The notes beneath the pieces were generated by a model. That model saw only the letters and a program-made list of their open reading frames with translations. It searched no databases and was not told where the DNA came from. This document shows positions 43,345 to 51,854 of a stretch of 64,000 nucleotides of DNA, piece by piece. The translations under genes were made by a program, and so were the position numbers. Location: NCBI GenBank assembly GCA_028671895.1, contig CM053799.1:50965455-51029454 (forward strand), read 5' to 3'. Within the stretch, counting starts at the first letter, position 1. Every line of letters begins with the position of its first letter. This stretch comes from Oenanthe sinensis (Eukaryota > Streptophyta > Magnoliopsida > Apiales > Apiaceae).

Positions 43345-44895
43345 TTAGGCATCCACAAGATCTTCCTCTGCATCCTCAGCTGCAATCTTGTCTTCTGGAG
43401 ATTTAGACTTGACCTTCTCAGCTGGTTGATCAGCCACTGGATCCACCATTTTCCTTGCTGCATCAGCTAAACCCTGCAACCCATCCAAATCTGCAGAAGC
43501 ATCTTCACCAGACCTTGTAGTGTGTGCAGACACAGTAGCAGGAGTCCTTGGTCCAAAAGCACACTCCCTCAAAAATTTAAGTTCATCCAACACTTCATTC
43601 AGTTTCTGTATCACCAGAACCTGATCAGTATTCACTTTCTTAACAAACTGTAGTATCTCAGAATCAGAACCACTTGCCATTGCTGACTTAGCAATAGGTG
43701 AATGAGTAGGAATCTCCAACTGCACCAAAGTGCCATCCTTCTCCACCTTCAAGTGAGACTGTTGCAAACTCTTCCCATCCAAAAACTCTTTTACTGAGTG
43801 CTTATCCACATCAGAAAATTCCACTCCATACCAATCAAAAACTCTTGTTAATAACAACCCATATGGCAAACCACAACTAGGGTTACTATCATACACATCC
43901 ATCATATTTTGTAGTATTAACTCAGACAAATTAAACCTTCTTCCCAACAACAACATAGCAACAACCACAATGTCTTGACAATTAAAATTAGACCTGCTTC
44001 CCAGCCTAGGACAGATATTTGTTATGCAAATCTTAAAAAGCAAATTAGCCATGGGAATCACACAAGATGTGGTTGGACAGCAAAACTCAAGTATACCATG
44101 CATACCCCTAATTGCATTCAACTGATCTAAAGCAGATAAATCATCCAAAACCTTGGGACCCTTCTTGGTGTACACAGACAGATCAGATGCATTCTCAACT
44201 CTTAAAATACAATTAAGTACAGGAACATTAAGAGTTATCTTCTTCCCACGAACAAAAGACACATAATTACCAAACTGATCCGGAATAAAATTTGCATAAA
44301 ATTCATATACATAGTCTGGGTAAACATCTTTCGGCATATCAACAAGAAACGATTCAAACCCTAAGTCTGAAAATAGCTTAACAGCACCACACGTAACAAA
44401 AGTCTTACCAGACAAAGGCCTGCCAGGAATTACTCTGCGATTGCCTAGGTCAAGTGCATGAAACCTCTGTTCTAACTCCTCTGGAATAAACTTAAAACCA
44501 AACTTGAGCCGCTTTGAGGGAGTCAAATCACGATCCACTGAGCGATTGATACCAGAGAACTCATCACCACTATCGACAGCAACCACAATCTCTTCCTCAT
44601 CCAATAACTTCCTCTTATTTTTGTTGTCCTTTGGAACTGAGACCGAAGCCCTAGTACGACGTGTGCTCTTCATCTTGAAATAGAGACCGATTGAAACAAT
44701 CACCGTAAATGTATATTTACCAAAGATGAGTTTGAACACCCTAGATCCAATCTTGGGTTTGGGAACGATAAACTTGAGATACCGAGAGTGGAGTGCCTCT
44801 ACAACTCCTCTTTTAAAATATAAGGAGAGTGTATTTTGAGAATTATTTGAATAAAAAGTTTTTATAAAACCCCCAGCCCTAATTAAACTAAACAT
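43345..44895 (-). CDS. Third ORF of the Sirevirus element (env position, plant transposon protein domain)
   Basis: 516 codons, 286 bp downstream of the pol stop and ahead of the polypurine tract, the place of the so-called env-like ORF of Sireviruses. A central part (about residues 140-370: YVYEFYANFIPDQFGNY, SFVRGKKITLNVPVLNCILR, SCVIPMANLLFKICITNI) resembles the putative plant transposon protein domain found in many retroelement and transposon ORFs. A likely coiled coil follows (QVLVIQKLNEVLDELKFLRE), then an acidic tail. Residues 53-73 are hydrophobic (FGKYTFTVIVSIGLYF), but a second ATG at residue 75 (44673), followed by a basic stretch (MKSTRRTRASVSVP), may be the true start, which would remove them. 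No signal peptide, glycoprotein cleavage site or C-terminal anchor is seen, so nothing here supports an envelope function. Function unknown. Confidence 0.75.
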   Translation of the reverse strand: MFSLIRAGGFIKTFYSNNSQNTLSLYFKRGVVEALHSRYLKFIVPKPKIGSRVFKLIFGKYTFTVIVSIGLYFKMKSTRRTRASVSVPKDNKNKRKLLDEEEIVVAVDSGDEFSGINRSVDRDLTPSKRLKFGFKFIPEELEQRFHALDLGNRRVIPGRPLSGKTFVTCGAVKLFSDLGFESFLVDMPKDVYPDYVYEFYANFIPDQFGNYVSFVRGKKITLNVPVLNCILRVENASDLSVYTKKGPKVLDDLSALDQLNAIRGMHGILEFCCPTTSCVIPMANLLFKICITNICPRLGSRSNFNCQDIVVVAMLLLGRRFNLSELILQNMMDVYDSNPSCGLPYGLLLTRVFDWYGVEFSDVDKHSVKEFLDGKSLQQSHLKVEKDGTLVQLEIPTHSPIAKSAMASGSDSEILQFVKKVNTDQVLVIQKLNEVLDELKFLRECAFGPRTPATVSAHTTRSGEDASADLDGLQGLADAARKMVDPVADQPAEKVKSKSPEDKIAAEDAEEDLVDA

Positions 44896-45181
44896 CTTTT
44901 ATCAACTAAGCAGATAATTATATAAAATTAAAAACTAAACAGATAAGGCTTATCTAGTTAAATACGGACTAGATTATCAATTTAAAAGCAATCTTTAAAC
45001 AATTAATAGCATTTAACACACATAGAAACTCTAATAGACATGCACAACTTACAAGTAAGTGGAACTCTACCAGCAACGGCACAAAATCATATAATGCATG
45101 TAACATAAATCAATTTAACCAACAGTTTAAGAGGGTAATCAGTAAGCTGAGATTACGAAAAACCTGGTGTCAGCTTGCTGA

Positions 45182-48100
45182 CTAGATGTTACACATGCCG
45201 AGTTCCCTTCTAATAATAGAAAATCTCTCTTCTGCCAGTGGCTTTGTAAAGATGTCAGCTAGCTGATACTCTGTAGGCACAAAAATAAGCTTGATCTTCC
45301 CTTTTGCCACATTGTCTCTCAAAAAATGATGTCTCACATCGATATGCTTTGTTCTTGAGTGATTGACAGGATTTTCTGAAATGTTGATAGCACTTGTATT
45401 GTCACAATATATTGGGATCCTTCCACATTTGATTTCAAAATCCCTTAGTGTTTGTATCATCCACAACATTTGAGAGCAACAGCTGCCAGCTGCCAAGTAC
45501 TCCCCCTCAGCTGTTGATAAAGCAACAGAGTTCTGTTTCTTGCATTGCCAAGTGACCAAACTCTGGCCTAAAAATGCACAAACACCACTTGTACTCTTTC
45601 GATCAGTGTGACAACCTGCATAATCTGCATCACTATACCCAACAAGATCAAATGCATTTGTGATAGGATAAAATAAAGCCAAATTGATAGTACCACTTAA
45701 ATACTTAAAGATTCTCTTAACAGCATTATAATGAGACTCTTTAGGCTTGCATTGAAATCTAGCACATACACAGACTGCATACATAATATCAGGTCTAGAA
45801 GCAGTAAGATACAGTAAACTACCAATCATACCTCTATACTTACGAATATCAACATCTACACCTTTTTCATCTGTTGTCAGCTTGCTAGCTTGACTCATTG
45901 GTGTTGATTTTGCCTTGACAGTTTCAAATCCAAATCTCTTGAGTAGATTCTTGATGTATTTGGATTGATGCACAAAGATTCCATCTTTTGTTTGTTTGAC
46001 TTGAAGACCCAAAAAATAATTGAGTTCACCCATCATGCTCATGTCAAACTCACTATGCATACACTTTGAAAACCACTCACACATGGCATCATTAGTTGAT
46101 CCAAAAACAATATCATCCACATAAATTTGAACAACAAGAATATCCTTACCATCAAATTTAAGAAATAAGGTTGGATCAATTTTACCTCGAATAAAGCCAT
46201 TTTTAAGTAGAAATTCACTTAATCGTTCATACCAAGACCTAGGAGCTTGCCTTAGTCCATACAATGCCTTCTTTAGTTTGTAGACATGGTTTGGATACTT
46301 TTCATGCTCGAAGCCCGGAGGTTGCTTGACATAAACTTCCTCTTTGAGATAGCCATTAAGAAATGCACTTTTGACATCCATTTGATGAAGCTTGAATTTC
46401 TTGTAACATGCAAATAAAAGTAGCATTCTTATAGACTCCAGCCTTGCAACAGGTGCATAAGTTTGATCAAAATCAATTCCTTCTTGTTGATTGTAGCCTT
46501 GTGCAACTAGCCGTGCCTTGTTCCTTGTAACTGTACCAAATTCATCAGCTTTGTTCTTGAAGACCCATTTAGTACCAATGACTGAAACATCTTTAGGCTT
46601 TTCCACAAGTTCCCACACATCACATCTTTTGAATTGATTCAGCTCCTCTTGCATTGCCATGATCCAATTTTCATCTTCTAAAGCCTCTTGAACATTTTTG
46701 GGTTCCTCTTGAGCTAGGAAAGCTGCAAAAGCACAGAAGTTTGCTTTCCCTCTTCTAGTCTTGACACCCTCAGAAGCATCACCAATGATTTGAGTTGGTG
46801 GATGATTCTTCACAGTCCTTGTAGCTTTAGGGAGAGAATGTTGGGATATCTCTTCATGAACAGCTCTAACAGAAGTTGTAGTTCTTGCTATAGGAGTTTG
46901 TGACCCTCCTAGATTGAGTTTAGACAACTGTTCAATAGTATCATCTACTGAGATTGCAGTGTCAGCTGGCTGATTTGATGTTTCAGCTTGCTGACTGTCT
47001 GACTGTTGAGCAGTAGATGTTGTAGCAGCTTGCTCCTTTGTCTTATCAGCTTGCTGACTACCTGATGTTGCAGTAGCTTTATTGCTTCCATCATTAGCTT
47101 TATTGCTTCCAGCTTCATCACCTGCATCATCTTCCTCATCTCTTGACAGATCATTGTTAGGTTCATGAAATATAACATCAATAGACTCCTCAACAATGCG
47201 TTTCTTTAAATTAAAGACTCTATATGCTCTACTAGTTAAAGAATAACCAAGAAATATTGCCTCATAAGATTTAGCATCGAATTTACCATCCCTGTCGATT
47301 TTCTTGAGGACAAAACACTTTGAGCCAAACACTTTGAAGTAACTGATGTTAGGCTTTTTGTTCCTCAACAGCTCATATGGAGTTTTCTCAAGAATAGGCC
47401 TGATCACCACTCTGTTAAGAACATAGCAGGCTGTATTCACTGCTTCTGCCCAAAAGCTTCTTGGCAGCTTGCTTTCCTGCAATAAAGTTCTAGCAGTTTC
47501 CTCCAAAGACCTGTTCTTTCTTTCCACTACTCCATTCTGTTGTGGAGTTCTAGGTGCAGAGAATTCATGAGTGATGCCCCTTGCTTCACAGTAAGTGACA
47601 AAATCTTTCTTGAATTCACCACCTCGATCACTTCTTATACCTACAAGTCTTGTGTCCAGCTTGTTCTCAAGAACCTTAATTAGCTTCTCAAATTCTTCAA
47701 AAGCAGAATCTTTAGTACGAAGAAATAAAACCCAAGTAAAACGTGTATAATCATCAACAATAACAAAACCATATTGTTTACCTCCAATACTTTTATAACA
47801 TTCTGGACCAAACAAATCTAGATGTAATAATTCTAAGGATTTTGTAGTAGATACAACCTTTTTGGCCTTGTGAGAACTTTGAATCTGTTTGCCCAATTGA
47901 CATGCATCACAAACTTGTGTCTTGACATACTTCAATTTTGGCAAACCCCTCACTAACTTCTTGCTAGATAGTCTGTTGAGCAAGTCCATGTGAGCATGAC
48001 CCAATCTTCTATGCCAGATTGTTGAATCATTGTCAACAGCAGCTAAACAGCAAGCTGTTTCCTGCAATTCAAAGTCTAACACATACACATTGCCTTCCCT

Positions 48101-48430
48101 TCTAGCAACTAGAGGAATCTGATTAGTAGCAACAGTAATAACACATTTATCTTTATCAAAAACAACTGAATGACCATCATCATGCAACTGACTTACACTA
48201 AGCAAATTATATTTTAAGCCTTTAACATAACGAACATTATCAATAAAAGTTGTGTCATTACCTACTTTACCTTTACCTAGAATAGGAAGAGTCTTACTAT
48301 CACCAATTGTGACACCTCCACCTTTCTTGAATTTGAGATTAATAAATTGAGCTTTGTCTCCACACATATGTCTTGTACATCCACTGTCAATGATCCATGA
48401 TTTCGATTTGATCTTAGCAGCAAGACATAT
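45182..48430 (-). CDS. Sirevirus pol (protease, integrase, RT, RNase H), open
   Basis: The frame runs from the second inter-ORF stop (48431-48433) to the TAG at 45182-45184. In order: aspartic protease IDSGCTRHM near 48378-48400; integrase zinc finger WHRRLGHAHMD and CDACQLGK; catalytic core with LDLFGPE, RSDRGGEF and QQNGVVERKNR; a low-complexity linker rich in QQA and QPA; reverse transcriptase with KWVFKNK, MDVKSAFLNG and the YVDD box (QIYVDDIVFGS); RNase H with GYSDADYAG, STAEGEYLA and CDNTSA; and ADIFTKPL near the end. No internal stop or frameshift was seen in 1080 codons, and all catalytic residues I can recognise are present. From its ATG at 48367 the frame is 1061 aa, but that start would cut the protease, so translation is expected to come from gag. 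Confidence 0.93.
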   Translation of the reverse strand: MCLAAKIKSKSWIIDSGCTRHMCGDKAQFINLKFKKGGGVTIGDSKTLPILGKGKVGNDTTFIDNVRYVKGLKYNLLSVSQLHDDGHSVVFDKDKCVITVATNQIPLVARREGNVYVLDFELQETACCLAAVDNDSTIWHRRLGHAHMDLLNRLSSKKLVRGLPKLKYVKTQVCDACQLGKQIQSSHKAKKVVSTTKSLELLHLDLFGPECYKSIGGKQYGFVIVDDYTRFTWVLFLRTKDSAFEEFEKLIKVLENKLDTRLVGIRSDRGGEFKKDFVTYCEARGITHEFSAPRTPQQNGVVERKNRSLEETARTLLQESKLPRSFWAEAVNTACYVLNRVVIRPILEKTPYELLRNKKPNISYFKVFGSKCFVLKKIDRDGKFDAKSYEAIFLGYSLTSRAYRVFNLKKRIVEESIDVIFHEPNNDLSRDEEDDAGDEAGSNKANDGSNKATATSGSQQADKTKEQAATTSTAQQSDSQQAETSNQPADTAISVDDTIEQLSKLNLGGSQTPIARTTTSVRAVHEEISQHSLPKATRTVKNHPPTQIIGDASEGVKTRRGKANFCAFAAFLAQEEPKNVQEALEDENWIMAMQEELNQFKRCDVWELVEKPKDVSVIGTKWVFKNKADEFGTVTRNKARLVAQGYNQQEGIDFDQTYAPVARLESIRMLLLFACYKKFKLHQMDVKSAFLNGYLKEEVYVKQPPGFEHEKYPNHVYKLKKALYGLRQAPRSWYERLSEFLLKNGFIRGKIDPTLFLKFDGKDILVVQIYVDDIVFGSTNDAMCEWFSKCMHSEFDMSMMGELNYFLGLQVKQTKDGIFVHQSKYIKNLLKRFGFETVKAKSTPMSQASKLTTDEKGVDVDIRKYRGMIGSLLYLTASRPDIMYAVCVCARFQCKPKESHYNAVKRIFKYLSGTINLALFYPITNAFDLVGYSDADYAGCHTDRKSTSGVCAFLGQSLVTWQCKKQNSVALSTAEGEYLAAGSCCSQMLWMIQTLRDFEIKCGRIPIYCDNTSAINISENPVNHSRTKHIDVRHHFLRDNVAKGKIKLIFVPTEYQLADIFTKPLAEERFSIIRRELGMCNI

Positions 48431-48454
48431 CTACAAAACACACAAAAACAACAC

Positions 48455-50554
48455 TTAACCTTTTGGTACCCATATTGGTTTGGGTCCTGATTGGTTAGTA
48501 GCAAGTATATAAAGAACATTTAATTCAGATTTCTTGATCCACATTTGAACCACTTTGGGAAAGGAATTCTTTGTTCTTTTCTTCCTGCCAGAACCATTTC
48601 GGCTAGCTGACTGTTTGTTCCAGTAAGCTGGCTTCCTGTCAGCTTCTTTCTGGTAAATTCTGGTAGCTTGCTGAGATCTACAATTTTGAGCTAAATGACC
48701 TTTACCACCACATTTCTTGCAGCTTGTCCAGGGCATAGCATATTTGTATGCCTTTCCTTGTCTGCCTTCATACTTTAGTGCAGTAGCCCTCTTGTTGAAG
48801 TTCAAACCAACTCCTTCTTTGTCCAAAGGTACCTTGATGCTTTTCATCATTGATTTGAGACCTTCTTCTCCTTGAACAAAAGTACCCATGCCTTTTCTGA
48901 GCTTAATGACTTCTTTTTCCAAGGAAATAATTCTTTCTGCTTGCTTTGATGAAGTGGCAGCAGGCTGAGATGTATTGTCAGCAGGCTGAGATGATGTTTC
49001 AGCAGGCTGAGATGTAGTTTCAGCAGGCTGAGATGATTCTTTCTTGGAAGATTCTCTGAGTTTAACTGTTTCAAGACATGCATCTCTTGCCTCTATGTCA
49101 GCCTTTAGATCAGAAATCTCATCAGCTAGAGCATTGTTCCTTTTCAACAGAATCTTGTTGAAATCTTCTAGATCTTCAATTTTTGATTCAAGCTCTTTGA
49201 TTTTGACTTCATTTGTTGCTTGGACAGGTTCCTTGCTTTCAATTAGTGATTCCACCTTTGCCATTAAATCTTGAACCATCTGTCTAAGATATGAATTCTT
49301 CTCTGACAGCTTGTTGTTTTCTGTCTTTACTGAATTATATTCCTCTATAGAAATACTATCTTGATCCTGCATGGTTAGTTCATCTAGAATAATATTATCA
49401 GAAGAAATATCAAATCTGAATGAATTTACCTCACTTTTGTCATCATCAGAATCACTTTCAGCAATGATCTCCTCAGTTAAGCCTCGAACAATATCATCCT
49501 CCATTCCAACTAGTGCAAGGTTGACCATATCATCATTGTTGTCACTGTCACTTGGTGAGATGTCTTCTTCATCATCACTCCAGGTTAGCAAAGCTTTAAA
49601 TTTCTTCTTGTCTTTGTATCCAGCTTGCTGTTTTCCTTTTAGCTTGTAACAGTCCTTCTTGAAATGGCCAGTTTTGCCACATTCAAAACAGGTTGAATCT
49701 CCTTTGGAATCTTTGGAGAACTTCTTGGTTTTAGAGAAATCTAATCTCTTTCTATCTCTCTTCATCTTGTTTTTCTGTTCGATCATCTTTCTGATTTTTC
49801 TGGATATGAGTGCTATTTCCTCATCAGATTCATCATCAGATTTCAGCTTGCTGTCATCACCATGAAGCGCCAAATTCTTCATTTTTGATGTGAGATCAGA
49901 AGTAGAATTTGCATGGCTAGCATTTATCTTGCTTTCAAACTGCTCCAATTCAGCAAAAACACTTAGAGTGTCCATTGTATCAATTGTTGGAGAAGATTCT
50001 AAGGCAGTGACCTTCGGTTCAAAGATCCATGGAACAGCACTAATGATTTTCATGTTGATCTCTTCTTGTGGAATTTTCTTGCCAAGTAAAGTGAGACCAT
50101 TCATAGTGACTTGGAACCTTGCTTGAGCATCCTTAATAGATTCACCTTCATTGAGCTTGAAATTACCATACTCATTCATCAGCTTGCTGAGTTTAACCTT
50201 CTTTAAGGATTTTGAACCTTCATGACACAATTCAAGAGTGTCCCACATCTCCTTTGCAGAAGTACATGAAGAAACTTTGTCACTTTCTTCAGGACATAAG
50301 CCAGTCATGATAGTGTTGATAGCGCGGTTGTTGTAAGCAAGCTTGATCAGCTCATCAGCAGTGAGTTCATCTATATCCTTTTCTTTACCATCTGTAGTGA
50401 GAAACTTGAAAGGACCTTTTTCTGTAACTCTCCACTCCATGGGTTCTCTGGCCAGGTGCTGCTTCATTCTACCTTTCCACCAGTTGTAGTTTTCTGTGCC
50501 AAGTAGAAGAGGTGCCCTCGAGCCTGAACTTCCCATTGGATATTTGTCAGCCAT
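48455..50554 (-). CDS. Sirevirus gag, two zinc knuckles
   Basis: 699 aa from the ATG 40 bp inside the primer site. The N-terminal part has the copia gag pattern (YNWWKGRMKQHL, CTSAKEMWDTLE). Two CCHC knuckles are present: CFECGKTGHFKKDC near residue 290 and CKKCGGKGHLAQNC near residue 611. A long coiled-coil region lies between them, and four heptad-like repeats of QPAE/QPAD/QPAA occur near residues 510-535. The frame ends WVPKG and TAA (48455-48457). Pol lies in the same frame after eight codons and a second stop. A long gag with coiled coils is typical of Sireviruses. Confidence 0.93.
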   Translation of the reverse strand: MADKYPMGSSGSRAPLLLGTENYNWWKGRMKQHLAREPMEWRVTEKGPFKFLTTDGKEKDIDELTADELIKLAYNNRAINTIMTGLCPEESDKVSSCTSAKEMWDTLELCHEGSKSLKKVKLSKLMNEYGNFKLNEGESIKDAQARFQVTMNGLTLLGKKIPQEEINMKIISAVPWIFEPKVTALESSPTIDTMDTLSVFAELEQFESKINASHANSTSDLTSKMKNLALHGDDSKLKSDDESDEEIALISRKIRKMIEQKNKMKRDRKRLDFSKTKKFSKDSKGDSTCFECGKTGHFKKDCYKLKGKQQAGYKDKKKFKALLTWSDDEEDISPSDSDNNDDMVNLALVGMEDDIVRGLTEEIIAESDSDDDKSEVNSFRFDISSDNIILDELTMQDQDSISIEEYNSVKTENNKLSEKNSYLRQMVQDLMAKVESLIESKEPVQATNEVKIKELESKIEDLEDFNKILLKRNNALADEISDLKADIEARDACLETVKLRESSKKESSQPAETTSQPAETSSQPADNTSQPAATSSKQAERIISLEKEVIKLRKGMGTFVQGEEGLKSMMKSIKVPLDKEGVGLNFNKRATALKYEGRQGKAYKYAMPWTSCKKCGGKGHLAQNCRSQQATRIYQKEADRKPAYWNKQSASRNGSGRKKRTKNSFPKVVQMWIKKSELNVLYILATNQSGPKPIWVPKG

Positions 50555-50591
50555 CTGTTCTATACTTTCCTGTTACAGAAGATATTAGTAT

Positions 50592-50608
50592 AGCCTGCTC
50601 TGATACCA
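50592..50608 (-). other. Primer binding site (initiator-Met tRNA type)
   Basis: On the minus strand TGGTATCAGAGCAGG follows the 5' LTR after TT. The first twelve bases are the standard complement to the 3' end of plant initiator-methionine tRNA used by copia elements. Confidence 0.9.
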
Positions 50609-50610
50609 AA

Positions 50611-51849
50611 TGAAAATGCACACCTAGAGGGGGGTGAATAGGTGTTATGGCTAACAAAGACCAATTTTAATTTTACCGAGTTATTAAGCCTGTCAGCTAG
50701 CTAAGATTGATTAACAGACACTGTCAGCTAGCTGCTATATGCAATGCAGTACAGAAAAAGTAAATAACACCAAGACTTTTAGCCAGGTTCGACCCCTAAT
50801 CCCCTATGGTCTACGTCCTGGTCCCCTACCAACTGGTAAGAGAGAATATTATTAATCAAAACCAACCACGATTACAAGATTACAATAATATTCCTCCCAT
50901 ATTCCCTTGCAACTGATACTAGCTTGCTGAAACCCTGTTCTATCGAACTCTCTAGCTCTCTAAGCACTATACTACCCTAGTACAGCCTTCTCTAGCTCTC
51001 TAGTTCCCAAACCCTGTTTCACAAGCTCAATATCCAGCTACAACCATTTACACCTTGAACAAATACAAGTGAAAAAGATATTACAACTCAAACTATAAGC
51101 TCTCTTGTAAATATATAACTATATAGAATACTAGAGCTCGAGATACTTTCTAAGAACGATTTTAGTTTGAGAAGAAGTGTGTATGTATTTTTCAAATCAG
51201 TAGATCTCCACTTTGTTTTTAAAGAGAAAAGCTATACACACTTGTATTTATATCTATATTCGAATTAACAAGGATAATGAACGTTAGAATTACAACGTTC
51301 AATTTTGTTAAGATATAGATATTTGAAATTACGTATATTGAGGATAAAGAAGATAATAAGTACGTTTGAAATTAACCTCAATATAAGTTTAAATGAATAG
51401 ATAAGAGTTGGTTAAATAATGGATAAGTTTTAGTCAAACTCCAACTCCTATTAAGTAGGAAAGATAATTTAAATAATAAAATATGTTTGAATTAATTAAA
51501 ACTGAGCTCTAATATAATATATAACCATATATATATTAGATAGACTTGTACAAGTAAGATCCTATAAATTCTCCAAGAAAATCGGACTTCCTTTGCAAAT
51601 CCAACAGTTTCTGCGTTCCAGTGTCAGCTTGCTGAGACAGAATATTTCCTGCTGTCAGCTCGCTGAAACGCCCTGTTTTCCTACTTTCAGCTTGCTGTCA
51701 ATGTACTAAAACATATTATACTGATAAATCATATCAGTAAGCTATTTCCTGCAAAACCAAGTTAGTCCACATATAACAGCTTGCTATTTTATATCAAATA
51801 CAAGCTTTCAGCTTGCTAACAGTGATCATCAAAACACAAAAGGGTTTCA
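50611..51849 (-). repeat. 5' LTR of the Sirevirus element
   Basis: 1239 bp, the same as the 3' LTR apart from one G fewer in the run at about 50629. Transcription would start in this copy and read toward lower coordinates. Confidence 0.95.
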
Positions 51850-51854
51850 CTCGG

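Larger units (their letters stand above)
41734..51849 (-). mobile_element. Complete Sirevirus-type Ty1/copia retrotransposon
   Basis: 10,116 bp with TG...CA LTRs, a 5-bp target duplication, primer site, polypurine tract, gag, pol in copia order (protease, integrase, reverse transcriptase, RNase H) and an extra ORF between pol and the 3' LTR. Large size, a long two-knuckle gag, long LTRs and the third ORF are features of the Sirevirus lineage. It lies on the minus strand, so its 5' LTR is at 50611-51849. The LTRs are 1239 and 1240 bp and differ, in my reading, only in a G run, so the insertion is very recent. It split an AT-rich tandem repeat of about 60 bp units: the right flank (GGTTTTAACTCATCTCTGG) resembles the left flank (GGTTTTAACTTATCTTTGG). 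Confidence 0.95.

Noticed and set aside
43345..44895. Envelope glycoprotein in the third Sirevirus ORF
   Set aside because: No signal peptide, cleavage site or C-terminal membrane anchor. The one hydrophobic segment precedes a more likely start codon.
46945..47196. Frames overlapping Sirevirus gag and pol on either strand
   Set aside because: They are shadows of the gag and pol coding regions in other frames.
48427..48456. Mini-intron between Sirevirus gag and pol (GT...TTTTGTAG)
   Set aside because: Only about 29 nt, well below known plant intron sizes, and removing it would shift the pol frame rather than join it.
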